A stretch of DNA of 64,000 nt from Smallanthus sonchifolius (lineage: Eukaryota > Streptophyta > Magnoliopsida > Asterales > Asteraceae). Both the position numbers and the translations under genes were made by a program. Positions 22,913 through 35,372 of the stretch are shown piece after piece. The notes below the pieces were generated by a model, which saw nothing but the letters and a program-made list of their open reading frames with translations, did not search any database and was not told the origin of the DNA. How positions within the stretch are numbered: position 1 is the first letter of the stretch; every line of letters starts with the position of its first letter. The DNA lies in NCBI GenBank assembly GCA_023525975.1, contig CM042042.1, positions 51,161,880 to 51,225,879 of the forward strand, written 5' to 3'.

Positions 22913-25900
22913 GTTGTAGACAGTGGTTGTTCCAGGCACATGGCCTGTAACATATCCATCCTCTCCAACTTCAGACACTTCAATGGAGGATATGTTGCCT
23001 TTGGGAGTGATTCAAAAGAAGGATCAATTACTGGACAAGGAATCGTGTCCAATGAAAGGATGAGTATTGAAAGAGTAAACTGTGTCAAAGAATTAGACTT
23101 CAATCTCATGAGTGTGTCCCAGATCTGTGATCAAAAGCATTGGATGCTTTTCACAGATAAAGAATGTTTTGTACTATCCCCTGGCTTAAACAAACCTCCT
23201 CCAGAGAAGATCCTATTGACTGCTCTGAGAAAAGATAATCTATATGTGCTTGACATGAATGAGGTCACTACATCTGATAGTGTATCTTGTTTTCTGTCTA
23301 AGGCATCAGTTAACGAATCAGCTCTCTGGCACAGGAGATTAAGCCATGTCAATGTAAAAACCATTAACAAGTTGGTAAAGGAAAATCTTGTAAGAGGGTT
23401 TCCTGAAAAAGAATTCCAACTTAAAGATCATTGCATTGCATGCTTGAATGGAAGCAACACAAGAGTTCTCACAAGCCCAAGACATTGAATTCAAATGACA
23501 CTCCATTACAGCTGCTGCATATGGATCTCTTTGGTCCTACAAATGTCATGTCAATGGGTAAGAAGTCATACTGTCTGGTGATCACTGATGACTATACCAG
23601 ATTTTCATGGGTATACTTCTTGAGAACAAAAGATGAAACTGCTGAGATTCTTAAATCTTACATTCTTCGAGTTGAGAATCAAAGCAATCAAAATGTGAAA
23701 GTCATAAGGTGTGATCAAGGTACAGAGTTCAAGAACCACACTCTGAACTATTTCTTTGAAAGCAGGGGAATAGAAAGACAATACAGTGCTCCAAGAACTC
23801 CTCAACAAAATAGGGTTGCTGAAAGGAGAAACAGAACTCTAATTGAATCAGCAAGATCAATGTTGGCTGATTCAAAACTGCCTCTCACATTCTGGGCAGA
23901 AGCAGTCAGTACAGCTTGCTATGTGCAGAATAGAGTTCTCATTGTCAAGCCTCTCAACAAGACACCTTATGAACTCTGGTTCAAAAGAGTTCCCTACATT
24001 GGATTTCTAAAACCTTTTGGATGTCCATGCACCATTCTGATCACACATGGGGTTCTTCCTAAGTTCGGTGCCAAATCTGATGAAGGATACTTTGTGGGCT
24101 ATTCCTCTCAATCCAAGGCCTATAGAGTATTCAACTCAAGAACAAGAATCGTGAAAGAATCAGCCAATGTGGAATGTAGGGAACACATTGCATGTGAACA
24201 GGGAAAAGGCCCAGACTGGCTCTTTGATATAGACTCCTTTACACAAATATTTGAGCCTCTCATCTTCTCAAATATGGAGTCTACCTCTTCCAAAGCACCA
24301 ACTTCCACATCTTCCATTTACTACAGATTGGAGTTCACTAGTCCCTCTATCAGACTGAAAAGGCCATCTATTGATCCTCCATATGTTGTGGAAGCTATTG
24401 AAGCTAGTGAATCCGGAACCAGACTCTCAAATGTCACTAGCAGCAGCCTCTCTGAGAATGAAAATCCGAATGAACTTCAAGACACATCTGTAAATGCTGT
24501 AGAGGCATCTGCTGCAGATGCTGCTGATAATGTTGATGTTGTTGTTGATATTGAAGACTCTTCCATCATGAATGAAGAGTTTCCTGATCAGAATCAGATC
24601 AATCTTGAGCAAGGAATACAATTGGATGTTGTACCAGCATAGAGAATCAACAAGGAACATCCCCTGGATAATATCATTGGCCAAGTTCACCAAGGAGTTC
24701 AAACAAGAAGCAAAACTCATGAGGCCAATATATGTCTGTATTCCTGCTTTCTATCTCAGGTAGAACCAAAGAAGATAGATGAAGCTCTGAAACACAGCAT
24801 TTGGATTGAGGCAATGTAGGAAGAATTGCTGTAATTCAAGAGACAGGATGTCTAGAAACTTGTTGATCTTCCACCTGGTCAAACTGCTATTGGCACAAGA
24901 TGGGTATTCATGAACAAGCAAGATGAGAAAGACATTGTAGTTAAGAACAAAGCCAGACTTGTAACTCAAGACTACACTCAGGAAGAGGGAATTGACTATG
25001 ATGAAGTCTTTGCTCTTGTTGCCAGGCTGGAGGCCATCAGAATCTTCCTGGCATATGTTGCATCCAAGAACTTCATAGTTTATCAAATGGATGTCAAGAG
25101 TGCCTTTCTGTATGGGAAGATTGGTGAGGAAGTATATGTCAAACAGCCTCCAGGCTTTGTAGATCCTGCACATCCTAACAAATTGTTCAAACTAGACAAA
25201 GCTCTCTATGGCTTACATCAAGCTCCAAGAGCCTAATATGAAACTCTGTCAGCCTAATATGAAACTCTGTCTGGATATCTACTAAGCAACAACTTCAGAA
25301 GAGGTGCCATTGACCAGACCTTGTTTATCAAAGATGAAGGGGGAGAAATCCTACTGGTATAAATCTATGTTGATGACATCATCTTTGGATCAACAAGGAA
25401 GAAGTTATGTAAAGACTTTGAGATCCTGATGCACTCAAAGTTTGAAATGAGTTCAATAGGTGAACTAAATTTCTTTCTAGGTCCTCAAGTCAAACAAGTT
25501 CCAAATAGAATCTTTATCAGCCAATCCAAATATGTCAAGAGCATTTTGGAAATATTCAAGATGGCTGACTGCTCTGCTGCAAGAACTCCTACGCAAGTGC
25601 ACCATCAACTGACTCCAGATAAAGATGGTCAAGACATTGATCAACATCAGTACCGTGCTATGATAGGATCACTCATGTATCTCACTGCCTCAAGGCCAGA
25701 TATCATGTTTGCAGTATGCCTTTGTGTAAGATTCCAAGCAGCTCCAAAGAATACACATCTTCAAGCTGTCAAGAGAATTTTTAGATACCTAAAGGGAGCC
25801 CCAAGGCTTGGGCTATGGTATTCTAAAAATGATAAGTTCAACCTGTATGAATACACTAATAGTGACTATGGAGGATGCAACTTGGACAAAAAATCCACAT

Positions 25901-26310
25901 CAGGGGGGTGTCAGATTCTGGGAGGAAGACTGATTTCATAGCAGTGCAAGAAACAAACTTGTGTATCAACTTCTACAGCAGAAGCATAATACATTGCAGC
26001 TTCAAGTTGCTGTGCACAAGTCATCTGGATACAAAACCAAATGCTGGATTATGGGATGACTTTCATAGCCACTCCCATTCACATTGACAACATGAGTGCT
26101 ATATCAATCACAAACAATCCGGTGCAGCACTCCAAGACAAAGCACATTGACATCAGGTATCACTTCATAAGAGATCAAACTGAGAAAAAGAGAATTATTT
26201 TAACTAAAGTTCATACCAATGAGCAATATGCTGACTAGTTTACAAAACCTTTTGATGAAGCTAGATTTAGATATTTAGTTGACTCCATTGGTATGATGAA
26301 CTTTGACTAA
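22913..26310 (+). pseudogene. pol: Copia pol: protease, integrase, reverse transcriptase, RNase H (broken)
   Basis: The protease active-site block VVDSGCSRHM starts at 22913, directly after a TGA. The pre-integrase block LWHRRLSHVN and CIAC zinc residues precede a frameshift near 23450. From 23431 to 26310 one frame carries the integrase core (HMDLFGP, RCDQGTEF and the glutamate of VAERRNRT: the D, D, E residues). The same frame then carries reverse transcriptase (QMDVKSAFL and catalytic YVDDIIFGS near 25369) and RNase H, ending at 26310. In-frame stops are at 24640, 24817, 24832, 24853, 25234, 25255, 25360, 25939, 25987 and 26236, so no full polyprotein can be made. Catalytic residues themselves are mostly intact. 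Confidence 0.88.
25231..25272 (+). repeat. 21-bp exact tandem duplication in the reverse transcriptase
   Basis: The unit GCCTAATATGAAACTCTGTC plus one base occurs twice head to tail and keeps the frame. Each copy contains a TAA where the family normally has Trp (APRAWYETLSG region), so the stop predates the duplication. Confidence 0.85.
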
Positions 26311-26912
26311 AATCTGTCTCTAATTTTTTTTAATGTGTTTGTTTTTTGTTGTAAATAAAAATTATAAGTCAGTAACAACTTTTTTTTGCTGCTGACAGGT
26401 CTAATCATCAGCAGCAAAGAATTTGCCACTTACTGCTTTAAGTTATCAGCAGGAACAAGTTTCCTGCGGATAGCTTTAAGGCAGTCAACAACAACATCTT
26501 TGTTGCGGACCATTGCATCCATCAGCAACAATTGAGTTTGCTGTTGACAGACTTAACCATCCGCAGCAACCAAGTTTGCAGCGGATATGCTTAACCATCC
26601 GCAGCAACCAAGTTTGCTGCTGGTGGGTAAAAATGAGTTCAAATTAACTTCTTCCCGCGGTAAAAATTACTTTCAGTCTTTACCAAGACTGCTATAGTGT
26701 ATTACAGCTGTAACAGTGAAAAGTGAATGGTTTGTACTGTACAAGTAACTTTGCTTTTCCCTCCTCTGCCGTTATAACACAAATCAAATTTCTCCTTCAC
26801 CTCTTCACATTCAATTCCAACCTAACTCTCGCCATTTTCTCTCAAGCATTCAAAGCTTTCCATACTTAACCACCTTTCAAAAACCTCCTCCTTCCCTCCA
26901 AATCCAACGACA
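26311..26912 (+). repeat. post-pol spacer with GCTGC-rich direct repeats
   Basis: Non-coding spacer between RNase H and the accessory region. From 26380 to 26640 it holds repeated variants of CATCCGCAGCAACCAAGTTTGC and TTGCTGCTGACAG, matching the cores in the LTRs. From about 26750 a pyrimidine-rich leader runs up to the ATG at 26913. A subgenomic promoter or splice acceptor for the downstream frame is possible but not shown. Confidence 0.55.
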
Positions 26913-29900
26913 ATGACAGAGGTCGACATAAACCATCCTAATGACAAGTTTTCTCCCTACCACAATCTCACTGCATACCTAGTTAAAGGAAAGAAGTCTG
27001 AAGGGTTCGATGATATGATCGATTTTCTTTGTCGATCAAAGATATATTTTGCACTAACCGTCAACCCTATACATCCCTCATATGGAGGATTTTTGGAACA
27101 CCGCCGTCTACTCTACCGAACAAGGGATTCCCCAAATCTAAGCCATGGTAGATGGCAAAGACATCATCGTCATTGAAGCTACTCTCAGAAAACACCTCAA
27201 GTTTCAGGACGAGGGGCGCCATTTCATACACCAGGGAAGAGTATATATGAGGACCTTTGTATCCATAGGGTACACTGTAAATCAGAACGACTATACTGTT
27301 GAAAAGGCGCTGATGGGCACTCCATGGAAGTTTCTATGCCACACTCTTCTACAGTGCATATCCTAAAAGATAAGTGGATGGTATCAAGTGAGTTCTTCTC
27401 TCGCCTCTATTGTTCACGGTATGGTCACTGGCCAAGGTTTCAACTTTGCACATCTCATTTTTGAAGGTTTGAGATATAACCTTCAAGAAGGTGCAAAGCA
27501 AGCATTCTATATGTACCCAAGGTTCTTGCAGGAAGTTTTCAACAATGAGCTAAAAGACCTTTCCAAACCTGCAAGAATCTACCTTATGCTGGGACATAAA
27601 AATAATATTTTTCAAAACATGAGAACTGTTTCCAAAAAGTTCTTAGGGGTCAATGCTCCATTGTTATCTACAATGATGAACATACAAAGTACATAGGGTG
27701 ACAGTTCAGCAATCCCAGCTGATACTGATCCCACACCCTCCACTTCAAAGCCTGAACATCAATCTACTTCCATTGTTCGAACCCCTGTCCTATTGAGGGT
27801 GCACAGGCACAACAACTACTTACACCTGTTTTGGATGTTATCACTGCCCAACTGGAACACAGGTTACCAGTTGAGGCAAGCTATACTAGAAAAAGAAAAA
27901 GGAGCAAGAAGACTCCTTCTATTCTTGTCTCACAAGCCCAATCCCAACCTAAAATACCTCATTCAGAATCCCAACATTCTGATGAGAATATCAAAAATGA
28001 TAGCCAAATTATCAGAGAGACTTCCTTGGAAGTTCCTCTATTAGGATCAGGATCACATCCCGGATCCATAGAACAACCTTCTGAGCCCGTTCATTATTTT
28101 TTTTTCTCTGAACTTAAGTGCAGAGGCACCTAGTCAAGATGATATGCCTTCTCCAACTACCACTATCTCGGAGGTATTGATTGACTTGGCTGCTAATGTA
28201 CCCAGCCCAAGTTCATCACCTAAGAAGGTTCAATCTGGGAGTGATGATAGAGTGAATGAGGAAAGGGCTATCACTACTACTGGTACATCAATTGACCAGG
28301 AGGACAGTGATAACATCACTAAGTCCCCAACTACGACAACTCACAGTGAGGATGTTTCTCTTGAAACACTCTTCACTGAGAGGAATCTCAGGTGCCAAGA
28401 AAACCAGGTTGATGGGGATGCAGAGGCTAGGCCTAAGGCCCCATCTAGTTCCAAGGATTCCACAACTGTGGATGAGGACAGACTGAAACGTGAAAATATG
28501 GAATTGATGGCTAGGGTGGCAATGCTAGAGGCTGAAGTGTCCAAACTACAGCACCAAGTCTCTATGCATGAAGCCCATCAATGCCCTCCAGTGACTACTC
28601 CTTCCCTTGTATCAGTGGGCACTCAAACAGATGAAACTCTATGCACTGATGCAACCAAAATGGGGGAGATAGTTACTGCTGAAGATGGTGCTGACACAGT
28701 CTTGAGGACTGGATACAAGAACAGGCTGCATTTCAAAGTACACTCTTCAAGCCTGCTTTTGTTCAAATTCATGACTTGCCAGACTCAGTAGATGAAGAGG
28801 AAGATATCTCTGAGGACTGGAAGTTAGTGGTCAGAGTTGTTGATGAGGTCTTGGAAAATAAAAGTGAAGATGAAGACAAACCTCTGTCATTCAGCATATT
28901 GCCAGCTGCTGCAAGTACATCAAGACATACCATTGCCCATCAATTCACACTGACTGCACATAAGCTAGAGTTTGACTCTATCCTATATTGAGGGTATGAT
29001 GGTCTATCTGAGAGATTCTGGATTGGACGGGAATTTGGTGGAATAGAAGAGCTTAATTGGAATACACTGAATCCACTTCAGGTTCTTGAACTGTAATTAA
29101 CAAGATGCATCAACACTTCCACAGATCTCTCAGCAGAACTTACAATTGATAGATTATGCATCTTGATGGAGGATAATATGCCCTGGTTTCAATGGTTTCT
29201 AGAAAAAGCAAACAGGGTGGCCTATCCTAAACATATTGCAGAGTCTTCAAGAACATCATAACAAAGACTGGCTCCAAGACTTGACTTGATAAGGAGCAGT
29301 GCTTTAACATAAGAACAATTTCTATGTTGGAAAAGATTCTTCTACAATGAAATGGTCAGGGGCCTGGAAGTGCAAGGATGGTCAAACACTCGGTCCTCTG
29401 GTTTTCAGTTCTTCTTGTGTGATGGATCATCTTTCAAAATCAACAACATTCAAGAAATCCTGCTCCTCAATCCAGATTTCCTGCATAAGGTCTTTGAGCT
29501 CAGGACACACATCTACAACATCAACTCCTTAGAAAGTCAAGCAATGATCAAGATTATCAAAGGTTTTCTTGAAAAGGAGGGATGGCTTGCAATGGATGAT
29601 TCTGACTCAGATCTATCCCTTCCCTCCTTACCAACTGTTATACTGAGTGTAGTAGTAAGTCAAGAAAAGTGTCTACTCAGAATGTCAAAGAGGCTTTTAA
29701 AGCTATACATGGGAGTGAATGGGAAAAGGAAGAGAGTGAAGCAGTCCCTTCCTCTGTGTCTGTTCCTCAGATTGCCAATGAAGCTGAAGCTGAGATCCCA
29801 ACAACATCTCTTACATCTGCTGTTGTGATCTATGAAGCTGAAGCAGAGGCATCCAATAAAGACAAGCAGAAGGGCATCATGACAGAAGAAGAAGAAGAAG

Positions 29901-31241
29901 AAAGAATAGAGAAAGAGAAGAGAGAAAAAAGAGAAGAGAAGAAGAGGAGATGGCTGAGATGAGAAAGATTCAAGAAAGGAAAGCTGCCATTCTCCTCAGG
30001 GAACAACAGATCCAGTTGCATGCTAGGCAACTGGATGCTTTGAAAGTTAAAGTTCCTACAACTACACAATTACAAGAAGATGAAGCTCTAGCTCTTCAGC
30101 TGCAGGAACAACTCGATAAAGAAGAAGAAGAAGAAAGAGAAAAGAAAAGAAAACAAGATGCTAAGTTCAGGATAACTGACTCTGAACTAGCCAAAGAAAT
30201 GAGAGAGGAGTGGACAGAAGCTCTGATTTCTCAAGGTGAGGATGCAGACTACCTTGAGAAATTGTCAAATAAAGAAATCTATAGAGCTTTCATGGGTCAG
30301 CAATGTCAATTGGCAAACAAGAAAAAAGTTGAAGAAGAAGAAGAAGAAGAAAAAGCCAAACAAAAGTCCAAAAAGACCATTGCATTTAACATAAGGACAC
30401 ATGAAGAAAGGAAGGTCATGATGGACTTCCTGAAGGCTAGAGGAGAGAGTGGAAAGAGGCTAGAGGAGAGAGTGGAAAGAGGCTAGGTCCAATGAGTTTT
30501 ATGAATCTGCAAGCCTTGTATTTCAAAGTAAAGAAGGAAGAGAAAGAAAGATTGGGGAAGACAAGCTCAAAGAAAATGGTAAATACTCAAACTGATGATA
30601 AAAAACAAAAGAAACCCAACCTACTCCCTCATCCACTCCTTCCTCTATCCAACAACCTTTCACTCTCCCTCCTAGACCTCCCTCCTCTCCACCCAAAGAG
30701 TCCAAATCCTCCCACCCAGCTCCTCCCCATCAACAGCCCCCCAATAAGAAAAACAAACCTACTACCAAACCAGAAGATTCAAGAGAAATTGTTGGTTGGT
30801 TCTACAGTAATCAAGATCAATGGTTTGAAGTCTTCAGGTGGAGGGCAGAAGTAAAAAAGGTCAATCTATAAAACTGTTGATGAGGTGATGCAGCTCCCAG
30901 ATTCTGATCTTAGAAGAATGATGGAGCTGGGTGAAGCTCATGAGCCTGAGAATGAAAGTGGAAGACATATGTTGCTAGTGATCAAACATCACTTTAACCC
31001 TAGCAAAGATGTAGTCATTGATGCTAAACCTATCCAATACCTCTTTCCATTCACTAACTGGTCTTACAATGCTGAGAAGGATGAATTCACTATAACAGTT
31101 GTAAGAGGTCAGCAGATGAGATGTTCTAGCAAGGCCATTTTTAAGATGTCAAGCAAGGACATCAAGTCTCTGTCTGAGCTTCCTCTTGACAATCCCAGCA
31201 AGGACCCCAGAGGCTATGAGGTAGCAAGGATAGTTTGCTAA
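26913..31241 (+). pseudogene. retrotransposon 3' accessory region (third coding region, broken)
   Basis: A ~4.3-kb coding-like region follows pol in the same orientation. Pieces in several frames read as one ancestral protein. The N-terminal part has FDDMIDFLCRSKIYFALTVNP at about 27020, then ATLRKHLKFQDEGRHFI, TPWKFLCHTLLQCIS, GFNFAHLIFEGL and MYPRFLQEVFNNEL. A low-complexity middle part has a coiled coil (28490-28560), and the C-terminal part is Glu/Lys-rich (29840-30480, ALALQLQEQLDKEEEE). The last frame, 30885-31241, ends just before the polypurine tract. I recall similar proteins in Asteraceae genomes, often mislabelled as kinases or longin proteins. Position matches the env-like region of Sireviruses. 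Function is unknown, and no clear membrane segment or signal peptide was seen. Confidence 0.6.
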
Positions 31242-31290
31242 CATGCAAAAGCTTCAGCAACAACAACAGTAAGAAAGTTTTGGTAGCATC

Positions 31291-31305
31291 AGTCTAGGGG
31301 GAGTT
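31291..31305 (+). other. polypurine tract
   Basis: AGTCTAGGGGGAGTT immediately precedes the 3' LTR. It is the expected plus-strand priming site of the Copia element. Confidence 0.8.
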
Positions 31306-32090
31306 TGTAGATATAAAGACTGATGACTACAAAATTCTCTAAGTACAACTGCTGCGGACTCCACAATTTTGCTGCTGACCAACAAGCTGCTGCGGATAAG
31401 CTTGTCTGCTGCTGATAGTTGTTCTCCTGCTGATGAACAACTCTGCTGCGGACAACCTTATCTACTGAAGTCCAGAGTTGATGCTGATAGGCTTCTCAGC
31501 AGCATCAAACACTTGATGTTGCTGATAGGAAAATCATCAACATCTTGGATAGTTGAGTCTTGCTGCGGATCATCAACTATGTTGTTGATAGCCATATCTG
31601 CTGAAGATTAATCGTTGCTGCTGATTGACATATCAAAAGCATCAACTTTACTACTGACAACTTTCTGCTACAACCCTGACACATCACATGCAGAAAGAAT
31701 GTTACTGGTGCAGATAATAAAAGACAACGCTCTCCTTCCAAGTATCCAAGCAATGATGCCTAAGAAGACGTTTGATTAAAGTTAACTTTTATAGTCTTTG
31801 TTGTCTTAACTTGTAGTATAGCTTCTAGTATACAAGATCAACGGATTGTGTTTGATCTGATCCTTAGAATCAATGGTCTGTCTTGATTATAAGTTACTAT
31901 ATAAGTAGTGTATCTGTTCAGTGTACAAGTGTGCTTTCTTAGAGTTTTCTCTGTAATCTTGTAACCATTGAAGCTTAATACAATTTGCATTTATCAGTAC
32001 TCTTTGTGTTACTTGTTTACATTGCATAGTTGTAATTGTTTCCGCCAATCTCAACTAGAATAGAACCATCTTGTATTCACCGATCATACA
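31306..32090 (+). repeat. 3' LTR of the Copia element
   Basis: 785 bp, TGTAGATATAAAG to TTCACCGATCATACA, followed by the target duplication AATTG at 32091-32095. It is uninterrupted and so shows the original LTR, including the empty target site of the MITE in the 5' copy. Confidence 0.93.
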
Positions 32091-32095
32091 AATTG

Positions 32096-33779
32096 TGATT
32101 ATGACACTTGTCAAAACCATTTAATTTTTTATTATAAGAGAGATTAATTTAAGTTATTATCAATTACACGGATGATGTATGTTTAGGATGGTCCAAATAT
32201 GGTTTGCTTATATTGCAAGTTTAGTCGTCATGTGAAGGGCATGGTACAAAGCTCTCTCGGTGGTGAGAGATTCTGGCATGAGCTTATTCATAGGAGAAAC
32301 TACGGCTATTTTTAATTTTAATTTTAATTTTTTTTAAACTACATTATAAATAATTAATGCTCACACCATTCACAATCATATGAATATACTCCTTCCATGT
32401 GAGAGTGGTGTGAGAAATATGGGTGGGTGAGCTTGCGTCCATGTAGTGTCTAGCGTGCACTTTTTGCTTACACCACTCACATTCATATGAATATACCCTA
32501 TGCCCTAAGAAGGAGAACGTCAACCTTAACATTCGTGACACTCTCTCTTCCACGTCAACGTCACATCATTTTTTTCATTTCATCCCCAAGACTAATGGGC
32601 GTACTCTTCACTATTCACACACTATCATATCAGGCTATCAGCACCACATCAAACTTTCACAGTCAAACTTTAACTTCCATATACTAAACCATGGCAAGGG
32701 TATCACTTCTCAACACTTTCAAACAATCACATTACTTATAAGTTATTTTTTTTAATTGTTAAAAGAGTATTTAAGTATCTTGAACATATATTTTGAACGT
32801 AAATACGAAAATTAGGAGTCTTACATATACGTACCACATAATGTTACATATACGTGACACATAGTGTTACGTATATGTAACACTAACATAATGATAATTG
32901 TTGCCTATACGTAACACTATATTTGAAAATGGTTATCACGGTTATCACATAAATATTGGTTATAATTTGAACCGCACCTTATAAATGTAAATACTATTAT
33001 TATAGGGTTAATATTATTAAAAAAAAAGGTACAACACTTCGAGCGGAAAAAATACAAATGTAAATACAATAAAATATATATGTACTCTCATCGTCGTCGG
33101 GTAGTCGAAGTGCGTAAATATGTTCTACCAAAGTTTCTGATCAAACATGTGCTAAAGCCGTTTACAAGACTAAAATATATTTTATTTTGAAATCAACTCG
33201 GTTTTCAATAAAAGTTATATAGGAATGTTCATAAAAAAAGTTAATAGAACACAATGTATTTAGTTTTTTTTTTAATAACAAGCACGAGTTATTATAGAAA
33301 AACCAAATTAAATTAAAAAAAGATTTATTAAAAAGTAAAAACACTGATGTGACTAGCTTCACCCCAAGGACTCGCGCTAGAGCCACGTCAGACCACGACA
33401 GTGATTCACATTAGGGGGCGCGGTGTTCACTCCGTGGCCACGGCGCCACATCGCCCCACGACGTGTGCCGCGACTAGTATGTCGGATTGCCTAACAGGGG
33501 GTGTGGACATCTTTCACATCTCTGAACTTTATTTTTAAACAAAAATAAAAAATGGACGTAAACTTATAAAAACAAACTATAAATAAATTTCATTAATAAA
33601 TATATAAGTATAAATTAAAAATAAAATTACATTTCATGATTTAAAAAACATTAATAAAAATAAAAAAATTGCATTTTAATAAAATAAATACAAACTAAGA
33701 AGAAAACTGCATTTCAATTAAAAAAACGAGATGTCAAGATTGTGTATATGGACCCTTAAGATATGCTCGACGAGGTCCG
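32096..33779. other. intergenic DNA, no gene seen
   Basis: AT-rich, with a near-repeat of ACTCACATTCATATGAATATAC at about 32370 and 32475 and a run of related TACGTAACAC/TATACGTGACAC words at 32820-32920. A GC-rich island at 33370-33500 (GGGGGCGCGGTGTTCACTCC) resembles a transposon end. No coding gene recognised. Confidence 0.4.
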
Positions 33780-34822
33780 CTTGTGGGTTATGGAGGGTTT
33801 TTTGGTAGTGTAATTTTCTATACGTGTCTTAGTTTACTTGTAGACCATCTTGAACGGGTGAAAGCTCGTTTTCATGAAAATGATACAATGCGTAATCTTG
33901 GTCTTTTAATATTATATTGCGTAAAATGATGCAAGTGTAGATTATTTTCTAATTTTATTATGATGCATAGTTCGTATGGAGTCTCGAAGTATAACCCAAC
34001 AACTTTTGAGGACACCAAAAGCTCGTTCCACATTCTTTTGTGCTACTTCTTGTGCTTTCTTGAATCTTTTTTGTCTATCTGTGTCCAGAAAGCTAAATGT
34101 TTTCATAAAAGCAACCTCATTCGGGTATCCCGTCGGCAATCTAGTATGTTCTTAAGGGGCTTCCACTTTGAGTATAATTGTAGGGTATTTGTGATCACCT
34201 CTTATATATTAACCTTTCCATTCAATTGGACAATTCCTCCCTGTCTAGTATGTACATTCAATGTTGTCTATCATTCCAGGATATCCATGTATTGATTCAT
34301 GTGTCGCATGCAAAATTTGAATATCGCTTTGCGCAAATATTTGCGGCCGTACATGCGAATAATACATGTACAAAGAAGGTTTAGAATTTCACGTGAGACT
34401 CTTGTAGTCATCTTCAAATGCCTTATCACACGCATATGAAATTGTCTCGTATGTTTGTTGACGCATTTGGCTATTTGCTGATGCACCCTTTTGTAATGGA
34501 GTGAATGACCGTTTGCCTCTAGATGTTCATAAAAAATGGAAAATATTCTTGTATCTGGCTGCATCATTAAAAAATGGAAAATGATTTGAGCCATTATTGT
34601 TGCAACCCGGGTGGTAATTTCGAATGAATTAGCTTCATCTTCGCTCGATGAGGACAAAAAACTAAAGTTGTTGATGATGATGATAAATCCATTTTTAAAA
34701 ATATAAATTTGGTGAAAGAATATTGACGATAAAACAAAATTCATATTGAGTAAATGGTTGGTATTTATAAATTGGGAAAAAGGTTTTTTTTTATAATCTA
34801 GCTGATGAAGAGGAGTCAACAA
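33780..34822 (-). pseudogene. second PIF/Harbinger transposase pseudogene
   Basis: The minus strand carries scattered pieces of an ALP1-like transposase. From upstream to downstream: an acidic N-terminal part at about 34690, a helical block with stops (34600-34300), the HGYPGMIDNI-type catalytic block near 34275, and the C-terminal block AQKNVERAFGVLKSCWVILR at about 34020. Stops and frameshifts lie between them. It is more decayed than, and not obviously a copy of, the one at 11190. Confidence 0.7.
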
Positions 34823-35372
34823 AAAATTTTATGTAGACAAACCAATGACAACCATCTGCGCCGAAACTGCATATAGGCGGGTGGGGGTGTTCATCTTGGG
34901 AAGATGATGATGTGGCATGGGATGGTGCTTAAACCGCAACCACACCATGCAACCAGAGTTTTCGAAATTACATAGGTGGTCTTTTTTGTTTACTTACGGG
35001 TAAAATTTTGGGGCTCAAAATATTTTTTTCCTCGTTTTACATTTATAAAATATAAATTATTGTTTTGTTATTATATCCATATTTAAACACAAAACGTAGT
35101 GATGTAATAGCCGGTAAGACCCTCTCCACGCACACGCGAGGTCGCGGATTCAAGACCTGGCAGCTTTGTTTTCACCCCTTGTTTCATTTGTGATTTACCC
35201 ACCCCACTTCGCCCAATTGAGAAAGTTCCCCTACTTTTCTCCTTATATATTCATGTCCCACGTCGCCTAAACAACCTGTCACACCGCGGGTCTACCGTGA
35301 CCGATTGATACATAACTATAGCAGCGGAAACATAAATACATCCATAACACTAGATCCAAACCAAAGTACATT
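34823..35372. other. intergenic DNA, no gene seen
   Basis: Contains a tRNA-like B-box patch (GGTCGCGGATTCAAGACC, about 35140) without a foldable tRNA around it, perhaps a SINE head. Otherwise nothing recognised. Confidence 0.3.

Larger units (their letters stand above)
18506..32090 (+). mobile_element. Copia (Sirevirus-like) LTR retrotransposon, complete but decayed
   Basis: A 13.6-kb insertion with LTRs at 18506-19753 and 31306-32090, both TG...CA, flanked by the perfect 5-bp duplication AATTG (18501-18505 and 32091-32095). In order it holds a primer site for initiator tRNA-Met, gag, zinc-knuckle segment, protease, integrase, reverse transcriptase, RNase H (Copia order), a ~5-kb post-pol region and a polypurine tract. 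The long gag with coiled coil, the primer site and the extra 3' coding region point to the Sirevirus lineage; that assignment is inference. Multiple stops and frameshifts make it non-autonomous now. The 5' LTR has a nested hAT MITE. Confidence 0.92.

Noticed and set aside
33410..34960. Terminal inverted repeats around the second Harbinger relic
   Set aside because: GGTGTTCA words occur on both sides but in the same orientation, and no TWA duplication pairs them.
35105..35175. Possible tRNA gene (B-box-like GGTCGCGGATTCAAGACC)
   Set aside because: No cloverleaf could be folded around it: acceptor and anticodon stems do not pair. It may be a SINE fragment at most.
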